Origin: Flavobacterium wongokense
GTDB taxonomy: Bacteria > Bacteroidota > Bacteroidia > Flavobacteriales > Flavobacteriaceae
Direction: 5' to 3'
DNA length: 64,000 nucleotides
Assembly (NCBI RefSeq): GCF_021608265.1
Contig: NZ_JAKIHP010000007.1
Span: forward strand, 1 to 64,000
Shown here: positions 54,601-61,714 of the stretch, piece after piece
How the letters are laid out: each line of letters starts with the position of its first letter
Numbering within the stretch: position 1 is the first letter of the stretch
Program-made: the position numbers and the translations under genes
The notes under the pieces: generated by a model
What the model was told of the DNA's origin: nothing
The model's database searches: none
The model's input: the letters and a program-made list of their open reading frames with translations, nothing else

Positions 54601-56102
54601 ACATAATGATTCGGAACTGTAGTCGATGAACTCAGCACAATGCTACTAATAAAGTTATTGTCAAAATATCCAAAAGTATCTGAATTGGTGGTAACAGTCC
54701 TACTTTGCACATGCCCGTTAGAATAGGTAACAGTCACATTTCCTGAAATCACATTGTCGTTGATATCAGTTGTAAAATACTTGGCAGAAACACCATAAAC
54801 AGGAGGAGTGAAGGTTATGGTTATGGGATTATTCGGATTGGTAGTTCCAAGAAAATCCGGACCAGAATACATTCCACCCGGAGCCGACGCATTAATAGTG
54901 GTTGTACCCATTGTAAAAATGGTTGGATTGGTAGCAGGAATACTGCTCACATCTGCCAAATGAACCGTTGAGTTAAATGAAAAGGCATGCTGTACCCAAG
55001 TATTGAAATCGTCAATTTCGGTTGTGTCTGTTATCGGAATTGTTGTGACATATTGGCCACTGCTCGTGTAAGTAACTCCTGTAATTGGCCAGGTATAACT
55101 GTTACAGGCACTCAAAGTTGTCGTGTTGGATACAATCGGATTTACGTTTATCGTCAGTGTTTTTGTTGTTGCACATTGCCCGCTATCCGGAGTAAATGTA
55201 TAAGTTGTAGTATTGGTATTGTCTAAAGCCGGTGACCAGCTTCCCGGGATTCCATTGTTAGAAGTTGTTGGCAATGGCGATAATGCGTCTCCTACACAAA
55301 TTGGATTTACCGGGGTGAAAGTTGGTACAGTCCTTGGGAATACTGTTAGGTCTAAGGTATCATCGGCAGCAGGATTGGTAGCAATGCTGATGTTGTTCAA
55401 AGAGATAAATCGGTTTGCTGTTGAAGTTGATAAAACTAAACTGGTCAAAGGCGTAGTCGAAAAATAACCAAAAGTTTCAGTATCCGAATTTACGGTTCTG
55501 CTATCTACAGCACCATCAGAATAGGTTGTCGTTACATTTCCACTAACCACATTATCTGAAATATTGGTCACAAAAAAATTACCAGCTAGCCCATAAATAG
55601 GAGGATTAAAAGTAATTGTTATCGATTCACTCGAATTATTTGTACCTATAAATGTACCATTCGTATACATTCCGCCAGGAGCACTTAAACTTAAGTTAGT
55701 CGTACCAATTGATATGTTAATGGTTGTCGCAGCCGGAATACCCGCCATATCATTGAAAGCAACAGTAGCGCCATTGGCTGCAGCCGAATTGTCCCAGGCT
55801 GTCCGATCATTAAATGCTTGCGTGATACCACCACCTGAAGTATAAATCCCAGTGAGATTATATGTTTGGCCATTGACCGGCCAGGTATAGCTGTCGCAGG
55901 CAATTACTGTTGTTGTAGCCTGAGTGGTTGGTGCAACCGGGCGGTTCAATACTGTTTTTTGAACTGAAGTCTTTTGTGTAAAAGGATTTTGTTGTGAATT
56001 CCTGCCGGTATTTCTTGATTGTGCAAAAGCAGTAAAATTAAATGTCAGCAGAACTAAAAGCACTAATAGGAATTTGGGATTGATTGGGTAGTTTTTCTCC
56101 AT
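48693..56102 (-). CDS. giant T9SS type A cargo protein with ~26 Ig-like 66-residue repeats
   Basis: This 2469-residue surface or secreted protein has a signal peptide (to about residue 27). Residues 60-330 and 330-560 are two versions of a module starting CDSYTWPVNGQTY or CNSYTWPITGVTY, each with a domain containing GxMYxxxxFxGT; the first is followed by one 66-residue repeat. Residues 560-655 resemble a pre-peptidase C-terminal (PPC) domain (DTFATAIDVNTPN, PDVWYRINLDACAQ). Residues 661-2305 are 25 uninterrupted repeats of the form TPTFxxxAPICNGDSLSALPTTSxNGYTGxWSP...YTFTPxxGQCA...LTITVNQP, two cysteines each. The last 75 residues (FVFYPNPTSSVVNISY... MNMLGQI... YFIKVQAGDKEKTIKIIKQ) are a T9SS type A sorting domain. 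An adhesin or matrix role is inferred. Confidence 0.93.
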   Translation of the reverse strand: MEKNYPINPKFLLVLLVLLTFNFTAFAQSRNTGRNSQQNPFTQKTSVQKTVLNRPVAPTTQATTTVIACDSYTWPVNGQTYNLTGIYTSGGGITQAFNDRTAWDNSAAANGATVAFNDMAGIPAATTINISIGTTNLSLSAPGGMYTNGTFIGTNNSSESITITFNPPIYGLAGNFFVTNISDNVVSGNVTTTYSDGAVDSRTVNSDTETFGYFSTTPLTSLVLSTSTANRFISLNNISIATNPAADDTLDLTVFPRTVPTFTPVNPICVGDALSPLPTTSNNGIPGSWSPALDNTNTTTYTFTPDSGQCATTKTLTINVNPIVSNTTTLSACNSYTWPITGVTYTSSGQYVTTIPITDTTEIDDFNTWVQHAFSFNSTVHLADVSSIPATNPTIFTMGTTTINASAPGGMYSGPDFLGTTNPNNPITITFTPPVYGVSAKYFTTDINDNVISGNVTVTYSNGHVQSRTVTTNSDTFGYFDNNFISSIVLSSSTTVPNHYVGLKDLAIAANPTSCSTETLDLTINTTPPPGDTFATAIDVNTPNYNTSGNNLSTNCFTDEIGETTPDVWYRINLDACAQSMSLNTCTGSNFDTILTVYAQDGTTILGYSDDDCGVTRQSSITDLDISGEDVVYVMVEGYPGLGEEEGTYGLEITQTLLPQVPPTFQPVAGICNGDPLAALPTTSDNGITGSWSPALDNTVTTTYTFTPDPGICASQATLTINVTQPTIPTFTAVADICSGGSLSPLPTTSNNGYTGSWSPALNNTLTTIYTFTPDAGQCAATTTLTINVNQPVTPTFTPVADICNGDALSPLPTISNNGYTGTWSPALNNALTTTYTFTPTAGQCATTASLTITVNQPITPTFNTIAPICNGDSITLQTTSNNGYVGTWSPAINNTATTTYTFTPTPGQCATTATLTVVVNQPITPTFAAVAPICNGDSLSALPTTSINGYTGSWSPALNNTITTTYTFTPTAGQCANTASLTITVNQPVTPTFSAIAPICNGDSLSALPTTSINGYTGTWSPSLDNTSTTTYIFTPNAGQCANTASLTITVNQPVTPTFNAIAPICNGDSLSALPTTSINGYTGTWSPALNNTLTTTYTFTPTAGQCATTASLTITVNQPITPTFSAVAPICNGDSLSALPTTSINGYTGSWSPALNNTLTTTYTFTPTAGQCATTASLTITVNQPITPTFSAVTPICNGDSLSALPTTSINGYTGSWSPSLDNTITTAYTFTPDAGQCAAVTTLTITVNQPVTPTFTAVAPICNGDSLSALPTTSINGYTGSWSPALDNTSTTTYTFTPDAGQCAGTASLTITVNQPVTPTFNAIAPICNGDSLTLPTTSVNGFVGTWSPAFDNTATGTYTFTPNAGQCATTATLTITVNQPVTPTFNAIAPICNGDSLTLPTTSVNGFVGTWSPAFDNTATGTYTFTPNSGQCATTASLTITVNQPITPTFSAVAPICNGDSLSALPTTSINGYTGSWSPALNNTLTTTYTFTPTAGQCATTASLTITVNQPITPTFAAVAPICNGDSLLALPTTSINGYTGSWSPVLDNTITTVYTFTPDAGQCAAVTTLTITVNQPVTPTFNAVAPICNGGSLSALPTTSNNGYTGSWSPALDNTLTTIYTFTPDANQCAAVTTLTITVNQPTTIPTFTAIAPICNGDSLVLPTISNNAITGTWSPAIDNTATTTYTFTPDPGQCGVVTTLTVTVNQPVTPTFSAIAPICNGDSLVLPATSNNGISGTWSPVIDNTATTTYTFTPNVGECAITTSLTVTVNQPVTPTFNTIAPICNGDSLALPTTSNNGYTGTWSPAINNAATTTYTFTPTAGQCATTALLTVTVNQPIAPVFSAVAPICNGDSLSALPTTSNNGYTGSWSPALDNTITTTYTFTPDAGQCASTATLTITVNQPVTPTFNAVTPICNGGSLSALPITSNNGYTGSWSPGLDNTATTTYTFTPDAGQCAAVTTLTITVNQPTTVPTFTAIAPICNGDSLVLPTTSNNAITGTWSPAVDNTATTTYTFTPNPGQCGVVTTLTVTVNQPVTPTFNPLGPVCNGDSTFNLPTTSTNGISGTWSPLANNAATTTYTFTPNSGECAITTSLTVVVIDPTTPSFDAVAPICNGETLLALPTISNNGYSGTWSPALDNTATTTYTFTPTAGQCATTATLTISVNQQVAPTFTAVAPICNGDSLSALPTTSNNGFNGTWSPALNNTATTTYTFTPTAGQCATSASLTITVNQPVTPTFTPVGNICNGDPLLALPTTSINGITGTWSPALDNTTTTTYTFTPDSGQCAGTATMTITVHTTATPTGNAFQTFDVADLNDATVADLVVSPASVNWYGSLADALSLTNPLSLTTVLTNGATYYAVAFSATCPSVPFGVTVTVNLGNSGFDNLHFVFYPNPTSSVVNISYSENITQLTLMNMLGQIITVQNTNSTQVQMDLSRLAEATYFIKVQAGDKEKTIKIIKQR
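49188..54122 (-). repeat. ~197-bp coding tandem repeat, 25 units
   Basis: Units 2-26 of the giant protein lie end to end here, 64-67 codons each. Some units are almost identical in protein sequence (units 12 and 13, at about 51775-52160) and others are identical at a distance (units 9 and 14), which implies recent duplication or gene conversion. Confidence 0.95.
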
Positions 56103-56166
56103 CTGGTAATTTTTTTGGGGTAATTATTTCGACCTTAACTTGATTAAATTTTAATAACTAATTCGA

Positions 56167-56174
56167 TAAAAATA
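56167..56174 (-). promoter_or_regulatory. candidate -7 box of the giant repeat gene
   Basis: TATTTTTA on the minus strand is one base off consensus and lies 64 bases upstream of the ATG. The other 180 bases of this gap show only the terminator at 56236-56268. Confidence 0.35.
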
Positions 56175-56235
56175 GATATTTAATTCAATTGCTGTGTAAA
56201 TTAATCGTTGTCTTTGAGGTTATTACCGATGAACA

Positions 56236-56268
56236 AACAAAAAAGCCACGCAATTGCGTGGCTTTTTG
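56236..56268 (-). terminator. intrinsic terminator after the deoxynucleoside kinase gene
   Basis: AAAAGCCACGC (56241-56251) pairs perfectly with GCGTGGCTTTT (56256-56266) around AATT, ending in a U-run on the minus strand 15 bases beyond the stop. Confidence 0.92.
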
Positions 56269-56282
56269 TAAATTTCTGATAT

Positions 56283-56897
56283 CTAAAACAGACCGTTTAT
56301 TTCTGCATTTATCTTATTGATAATCGTTCCTAAATCTTCCGGATTATTTACAAAATCAATATTGTCAACATCAATGATGAGTAATTTTCCTTTGTCATAA
56401 GTCGTAATCCACGCTTCATAACGTTCATTAAGACGACTTAAGTAATCGATGGAAATCGTGTTTTCATAATCACGGCCTCTTTTATGGATTTGCGAAACCA
56501 GATTTGGAATCGAACTTCTAAGGTAAATCAACAAATCAGGCGCGCCAACCAAACCTTCCATCAACTGGAAAAGATCGGAATAATTTTCAAAATCACGGTT
56601 GGTCATCAATCCCATAGCGTGTAAGTTGGGAGCAAAAATGTGGGCATCTTCATAAATCGTTCGGTCCTGGATGATGTTCTTTCCACTCTCCCTAATTTGC
56701 AAAACCTGGCGAAAACGCGAATTCAGGAAATAAATCTGAAGATTGAAACTCCAGCGTTCCATCTGATGGTAAAAATCATCAAGGTATGGATTGTCAACTA
56801 CGTCTTCAAAATGGGGTTCCCATTTGAATTGTTTGGCCAAAAATCGAGTCAACGTAGTCTTCCCAGCTCCGATGTTTCCTGCTACTGCTATGTGCAT
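56283..56897 (-). CDS. deoxynucleoside kinase
   Basis: This 204-residue cytoplasmic kinase phosphorylates deoxynucleosides for salvage. It has the P-loop GNIGAGKTT at residues 7-15, the substrate-site region FQMERWSFNLQIYFLNSRF-like (here HQMERWSFNLQIYFLNSRF), and the DRTIYEDAHIF motif (DRS-type). It belongs to the dNK/dGK/dAK family rather than to thymidine kinase type II. The start shares one base with the stop of the upstream secreted-protein gene, so the two are coupled. Confidence 0.92.
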   Translation of the reverse strand: MHIAVAGNIGAGKTTLTRFLAKQFKWEPHFEDVVDNPYLDDFYHQMERWSFNLQIYFLNSRFRQVLQIRESGKNIIQDRTIYEDAHIFAPNLHAMGLMTNRDFENYSDLFQLMEGLVGAPDLLIYLRSSIPNLVSQIHKRGRDYENTISIDYLSRLNERYEAWITTYDKGKLLIIDVDNIDFVNNPEDLGTIINKINAEINGLF

Positions 56898-57691
56898 TAT
56901 GGTAATTTTATTTTATAATTCTTAATTTGTTGGTTGGTAAAAATAGCCAAAATTTGGTCTTTGTAATAATAATTTTGAAACGATTTCTCAACAATTTCTA
57001 TTTCGTAAACCGTTTTCGTTAGGTTATTCAGGCAATACAGAACGTTGTCACGTGAGAACAATAATTTCTCACTGTCGATAATCTGGATTTTTTCAAAAGG
57101 CGGAATATTGGCAAGCAAAGCCACTTTGCCAAAAATATCAATCGCGTACCAATTATTGACGTCATCAATCCAATAAAAATTATTGAAATCCGATTGGGTA
57201 TACTGAATGTCACCCTGTATCGGATTGCCAATCTCCTTGGAGGTTTTTTTCAAATAATCAAACAACAATATCTGTTGGGTTAGCGAATTATAAATCCAAA
57301 ACTGATTCTGTGAAGCCAAACCAATCTTCGACGCAAAAATGGTATTGTCAATGTCAAAAAGATTGAGTTTCTGGATTTCGTTAAGCTGGTTGTCGAGCGT
57401 GATGATTGTATTGAAATCTTCGTAAAAAACCACCAGCTGCAGCGGATTCACATAATCGACAGACGTGATTTTTCCAAGGGCTACATTCTTGTATTCCCAT
57501 TTCTGGGTATCATTTTGTTTGATAAAAACATTGTCCTTGATGTAATAATTATTGCCCAAACCATCAAAACCGATAAAGGTTTTGTTTTCCAGTTCTGTCG
57601 TGTTCAATTCGGTGGTTTTCAGTTTTTTATTTTGGCCAAAAACTAGGGTAAAACCAAATAATAAAAAGAAATAAACTACATTTTTCATCAT
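56897..57691 (-). CDS. secreted hypothetical protein, beta-propeller-like
   Basis: This 264-residue protein has a signal peptide (VVYFFLLFGFTLVFGQ) and repeating beta-strand blocks about 40 residues apart (NNYYIKDNVFIKQND, NQFWIYNSLTQQILLFDYLKK, NNWYAIDIFGKVALL, NVLYCLNNLTKTVYEIEI), as in a propeller. It has only one cysteine. I know no function; it is always next to the deoxynucleoside kinase in the Flavobacteria I can recall, which may be only synteny. A start one codon later is equally possible. Confidence 0.65.
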   Translation of the reverse strand: MMKNVVYFFLLFGFTLVFGQNKKLKTTELNTTELENKTFIGFDGLGNNYYIKDNVFIKQNDTQKWEYKNVALGKITSVDYVNPLQLVVFYEDFNTIITLDNQLNEIQKLNLFDIDNTIFASKIGLASQNQFWIYNSLTQQILLFDYLKKTSKEIGNPIQGDIQYTQSDFNNFYWIDDVNNWYAIDIFGKVALLANIPPFEKIQIIDSEKLLFSRDNVLYCLNNLTKTVYEIEIVEKSFQNYYYKDQILAIFTNQQIKNYKIKLP

Positions 57692-57755
57692 AGGGCTAAA
57701 TTAAGCTAAACCAAATTAATTTCCATAAATCCCACAAAGATATTTTAACAAAAGA

Positions 57756-57790
57756 TTGGTAACAGATATCAATATTGTTCGTCATATTTG
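57756..57790 (+). promoter_or_regulatory. promoter of the GLPGLI-receptor pair
   Basis: TTGG (57756-57759) followed after 23 bases by CATATTTG (57783-57790), one base off the -7 consensus. It lies inside the upstream frame extension and supports the GLPGLI start at 57813. Confidence 0.45.
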
Positions 57791-57812
57791 TTCTTCAAAA
57801 ATCACTAAAGCA

Positions 57813-58709
57813 ATGAGGAATTTACTTTATACTTCACTTTTTTTATTGGCATTTATCACTTCAAATGCCCAAAAGGATTTCCAGGGAATGGCAGTTTATG
57901 AATCAAAAACCAGTACTTCGGATATGAAAACCGCATTCAGCGGCAACAAAAACATAACGCCCGAAATGCAGAAAATGATTGAAGAGCGTGTCAAAAAGGC
58001 ATTGGAAAAAACGTACATCCTCAATTTTGATAAATCGGCTTCAATTTACAAAGAGGAAGAAAAACTCGATGCACCGGGTACCCAAGGTCAGGGCGGAGGA
58101 ATGCGGATGATGTTTAATTCCTTCACCGGTGGTGGCGGGACTTATTATAAAAACATAAAAGACAAAAACTATGTTTCGGCAAAAGAGTTTATGGGCAAGG
58201 AATTCCTAGTTAAGGATTCGCTGCCAAAGCTCAATTGGAAAATGGAATCAGAATCCAAAGTCATAGGCGGTTATACCTGCTACAAAGCCACAGCGGTTAA
58301 ACCGGTAAACACTTCAGATTTTAGGAATTTCAGGAAAAAGGCCGAAGACAAAAAGGAAGATGCAGCCAAAAATGAGGATAAGGAAAAGACGACCAATTTT
58401 ATGGAAGGATTTGAAATGCCAAAGGAAATAAACATCACAGCCTGGTATGCACCCGAAATCCCTGTGAGTACCGGACCTGATACTTATTTTGGACTTCCGG
58501 GTTTAATCCTTGAAGTCAATGATGGGAAAACGATAATCCTTTGCTCGAAAGTAGTTTTGAATGCCAAAGAAAAAGTCGAAATAAAAGCCCCAACCAACGG
58601 TAAGGAAGTAACCCAAAAGGAATACGACGAGACAGTAATCAAGAAAATGAAGGAAATGGAAGAAATGAATCCGGGAAGAGGAGGAATGCAAATCAGAATG
58701 GGACATTAA
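57813..58709 (+). CDS. GLPGLI family protein
   Basis: This 298-residue exported protein has a signal peptide (LLYTSLFLLAFITSNAQ) and the family signature in YFGLPGLILEVNDGKT. A low-complexity insert (GQGGGMRMMFNSFTGGGG) and a charged linker (RKKAEDKKEDAAKNEDKEK) are present. GLPGLI proteins of unknown function are usually encoded beside a TonB-dependent receptor-like protein, and that is true here, 4 bases away. Confidence 0.88.
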   Translation: MRNLLYTSLFLLAFITSNAQKDFQGMAVYESKTSTSDMKTAFSGNKNITPEMQKMIEERVKKALEKTYILNFDKSASIYKEEEKLDAPGTQGQGGGMRMMFNSFTGGGGTYYKNIKDKNYVSAKEFMGKEFLVKDSLPKLNWKMESESKVIGGYTCYKATAVKPVNTSDFRNFRKKAEDKKEDAAKNEDKEKTTNFMEGFEMPKEINITAWYAPEIPVSTGPDTYFGLPGLILEVNDGKTIILCSKVVLNAKEKVEIKAPTNGKEVTQKEYDETVIKKMKEMEEMNPGRGGMQIRMGH

Positions 58710-58713
58710 CCTT

Positions 58714-61434
58714 ATGAAAAAACTCTATTTTCTTTTCTTCTTAGCCTCTGTTGCATCCTTTTCCCAAAACATCCGGTTTGAGGGAATCGTGCAGGACAGC
58801 AATAAGGCGCCACTCGAAATGGCAAATGTCATGGCAATGAATCAAGGCACCAAAGCCATGGATGCTTACGCCATTACCAACGATAAGGGAAAATTTTCAC
58901 TGAATCTCAAACCCAATTCCATGTATTCCATCAAGCTGAGTTACCTCGGAATGCAGAACAAGGAAATCACCGTTACCACCGAAACACAGAATATTACCCA
59001 AAACATTACGATGGAAAGTGGCGGAATTGAACTCGATGGTGTTGAAATCGTTAGGGAAATGCCGGTTTCGATAAAAGGGGATACCATTGTTTACAATGCC
59101 GATTCGTTCAAAAGCGGAACGGAACGAAAACTCGAAGATGTGTTGAAAAAATTACCCGGAGTTGAAGTAAACGCTGATGGCGAAGTGGAAGTTGAAGGCA
59201 AAAAAGTCTCGAAACTGATGGTCGAAGGCAAGGATTTTTTTGATGGCGATACCAAACTCGGCGTAAAGAACATTCCGGCTGATGCGATAGATAAAGTACA
59301 GGTTCTTCGAAATTATAATGAAAATTCCATTTTAAAAGGAGTAGAAAACAACCAGGATAATGTGGCAATGAACATCAAGCTGAAGGAAGGCAAAAAGAAC
59401 TTCTGGTTTGGCGATGTCACGGCAGGAATTGGCGTCGGGCACGAAGAAAAACGCTATAATGTCAACCCGAAATTGTTTTATTACAATCCAAAATACAGCA
59501 TCAACCTGATTACGAATTTCAATAATATTGGCGAACTCCCACTGACGTTCCAGGATTACTTCAAATTTACCGGAGGTTTTAAAAACATGATGTCCAAAGG
59601 CGGTTCAACGTTCAATGTTTCGTCCAACGATTTGGGGATTTCGCTGTTGCGGAATGACCGGGCCAAGGAAATTGAAACCAATTTTGGCGCGACCAATTTT
59701 TCGTACAACCCAACAAAAGCCTGGTCTTTAAGTGGCTTTGCAATCCTATCTTCCTCAACAACCGAATTGGAAACCGCTTCCAAAACCGATTATTTGGTTC
59801 CGAATTCATCTGCAGTTGCCACGACAGAAAACCGCACGGATATTTCACAACAAAAGAACAATTTGGGGTTATTCAAACTCAGTTCTTCCTATAAGCCCAA
59901 TGTCAATTTCCAATTCGATTATGATATCCTGTCCAAGCTTTCCAAGCAGGATGAAATCAGCAATTTGTTTAGGGAAACCATTGACAATACAGGAACGTCC
60001 AATGAAAATATCGATACCAACAAAAAACAGACTCCGGTTTCTATAAATCAGAATCTGGGAATGTATTACACGCTGAATGATAAAAATGTTTTTGCCTTTG
60101 AAGCCCAGCATCTGTTCCAGGATGAGGATCCGTTTTATAATGCCAACCTGCAATCGCAGCCCTTTAATCTGGTTGGATATGAACCGTTGCAAAACCGCAA
60201 CGACATTACCCAAAAGCGTTTTGTAAAAACCAATAAGCTCGACGCCAAACTCGATTACTATTATATGTTGACACCAAAAAGCAACATCAATGTTACCCTT
60301 GGGAATACACATTCCTTCCAGAGTTTTGATTCGTCTATCTACCAAATTTTGGATAATGGAACCGTTAATAATCTCGATGATGTTACCAACACGAATAATG
60401 TAAATTACAATTTCAACGACGCTTTTGTTGGGCTGCATTACAAAATCCTGCACGGGAAATTTACGTTCACTCCGGGCCTAAGTGCGCATTCGTACACAAT
60501 GGCCAATAATCAGTTGGGAAGCAAATACAAACAAAGCTTCGGAAGGATTTTGCCCGATTTATATGTGTTGTACCAAATCAAGAAAGCCGAAACCCTGACG
60601 TATAATTTTTCGGTTACCAATAATTTTACCGACATCAACAAACTCGCCGAAGGTTATGTTTTGAACAGTTACAGCAGCCTTTCAAGCGGAAACCGAACAC
60701 TCGAAAACTCCACTTCACAAAGCCATTCGATTCGTTATTTCAAATACAATATGTTCAATTTTGAGAATATTTTTGCGGCCGCAACCTATTCCAGGACCAT
60801 TGATGCGGTGAAATCACGTTTTGTTTTCGACGGTGTGAACCAGACTTCGTCACCTATAAATTCTGCTTTTGCTGACGAATCGTTCATGGCAATCGGGAAT
60901 TACGGAAGGTCTTTCCTCAAATATTACAAAGCCTCAGCAAGTGTAAACCTGAACTGGTCAAAATTCAATAATATCCAATATGTTCCGGCAACCAATTCAG
61001 ATGTGGCGATAACCAATGAGAGTTTTACACAGAGCTATACGTTGAAAGCATCTACGAATTATAAGAACCTGCCCAACCTCGAATTGGGTTACAATTTTGT
61101 CATCAATGACTATCAGGGTGATACTTTTTATACCGACAAACCTTTTGCGAGGCTTGATTATTTTTTCCTGAAAAGCTTCTCCTTTGTTTCGGAATATGAA
61201 TTTTACCATTACCGCAGCAAAGACCGCACAACCCAAAACGAATACGATTTTCTTTCGGCAAGCCTGATTTACCAAAAGACAAAAGACAGCCATTGGGAAT
61301 ACAAAATCTCGGGAACAAACCTTTTAAACACAAAATCCCTGAATGACGACAGCTTCAACCAGACGATTGTCCGCACTTCGCAATACCGCGTCCAGCCACG
61401 TTATATTATTTTTAGTTTGAAATATAATTTGTAG
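58714..61434 (+). CDS. TonB-dependent receptor-like outer-membrane protein
   Basis: This 906-residue protein has a signal peptide, a CarboxypepD_reg-like domain at residues 20-105 (FEGIVQDSNKAPLEMANVMAM), a plug-like domain (VLKKLPGVEVNADGEVEVEG; LMVEGKDFFDGDTKLGVKNIPADAIDKVQVL) and a long outer-membrane barrel ending in a beta-signal (YRVQPRYIIFSLKYNL). No TonB box can be pinned down. The substrate is unknown; pairing with a GLPGLI protein suggests they work together. The stop codon is the TAG that opens the adjacent dispersed repeat. Confidence 0.88.
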   Translation: MKKLYFLFFLASVASFSQNIRFEGIVQDSNKAPLEMANVMAMNQGTKAMDAYAITNDKGKFSLNLKPNSMYSIKLSYLGMQNKEITVTTETQNITQNITMESGGIELDGVEIVREMPVSIKGDTIVYNADSFKSGTERKLEDVLKKLPGVEVNADGEVEVEGKKVSKLMVEGKDFFDGDTKLGVKNIPADAIDKVQVLRNYNENSILKGVENNQDNVAMNIKLKEGKKNFWFGDVTAGIGVGHEEKRYNVNPKLFYYNPKYSINLITNFNNIGELPLTFQDYFKFTGGFKNMMSKGGSTFNVSSNDLGISLLRNDRAKEIETNFGATNFSYNPTKAWSLSGFAILSSSTTELETASKTDYLVPNSSAVATTENRTDISQQKNNLGLFKLSSSYKPNVNFQFDYDILSKLSKQDEISNLFRETIDNTGTSNENIDTNKKQTPVSINQNLGMYYTLNDKNVFAFEAQHLFQDEDPFYNANLQSQPFNLVGYEPLQNRNDITQKRFVKTNKLDAKLDYYYMLTPKSNINVTLGNTHSFQSFDSSIYQILDNGTVNNLDDVTNTNNVNYNFNDAFVGLHYKILHGKFTFTPGLSAHSYTMANNQLGSKYKQSFGRILPDLYVLYQIKKAETLTYNFSVTNNFTDINKLAEGYVLNSYSSLSSGNRTLENSTSQSHSIRYFKYNMFNFENIFAAATYSRTIDAVKSRFVFDGVNQTSSPINSAFADESFMAIGNYGRSFLKYYKASASVNLNWSKFNNIQYVPATNSDVAITNESFTQSYTLKASTNYKNLPNLELGYNFVINDYQGDTFYTDKPFARLDYFFLKSFSFVSEYEFYHYRSKDRTTQNEYDFLSASLIYQKTKDSHWEYKISGTNLLNTKSLNDDSFNQTIVRTSQYRVQPRYIIFSLKYNL

Positions 61435-61505
61435 GAGCTTTTCCCGCTTTCCGTTGCAATCTTTTTGTTATTCAACAAAAAGGATTTCCACTACAATCGG
61501 GGCTA
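61432..61505. repeat. dispersed structured repeat (family 1)
   Basis: TAGGAGCTTTTCCCGCTTTCC at the left and ACAATCGGGGCTAT at the right flank an inner hairpin of about 11 pairs: ATCTTTTTGTT (61459-61469) with AACAAAAAGGAT (61474-61485) around ATTC, one bulged G. It touches the receptor gene's stop codon on one side and a family 2 element on the other. Confidence 0.7.
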
Positions 61506-61658
61506 TTCTTCTTTTGTCTTGAAACAAAAGAAGCAAAAATTCAAGGCTGGGAATCTTCAGCGGTCAATTTCTAAATATATTTCCGAATGTCCACTGGACA
61601 TTCTCCTCTTAATATCAAATGTTTTCTTTGGACAAGCAAAGAAAATGAACAGAAGGAT
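61506..61658 (+). repeat. dispersed intergenic element, short copy (family 2)
   Basis: TTCTTTTGTCTTGAAACAAA opens it; GAAGCAAAAATTCAAGGCT and CTTCAGCGGTCAATT follow; TTTTCTTTGG-ACAAGC-AAAGAAAA then TGAACAG close it. Both ends are short inverted repeats. The same blocks in the same order occur on the minus strand at 38911-39326. Confidence 0.7.
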
Positions 61659-61659
61659 A

Positions 61660-61690
61660 GAAATAAAAATCCCGCCTTTTGAGCGGGATT
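61660..61690 (-). terminator. intrinsic terminator after metK
   Basis: ATCCCGC (61669-61675) pairs with GCGGGAT (61683-61689) around CTTTTGA; the minus-strand transcript ends in a U-run. Confidence 0.85.
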
Positions 61691-61714
61691 CATTTATAAT
61701 AAGAGTATCAAATA

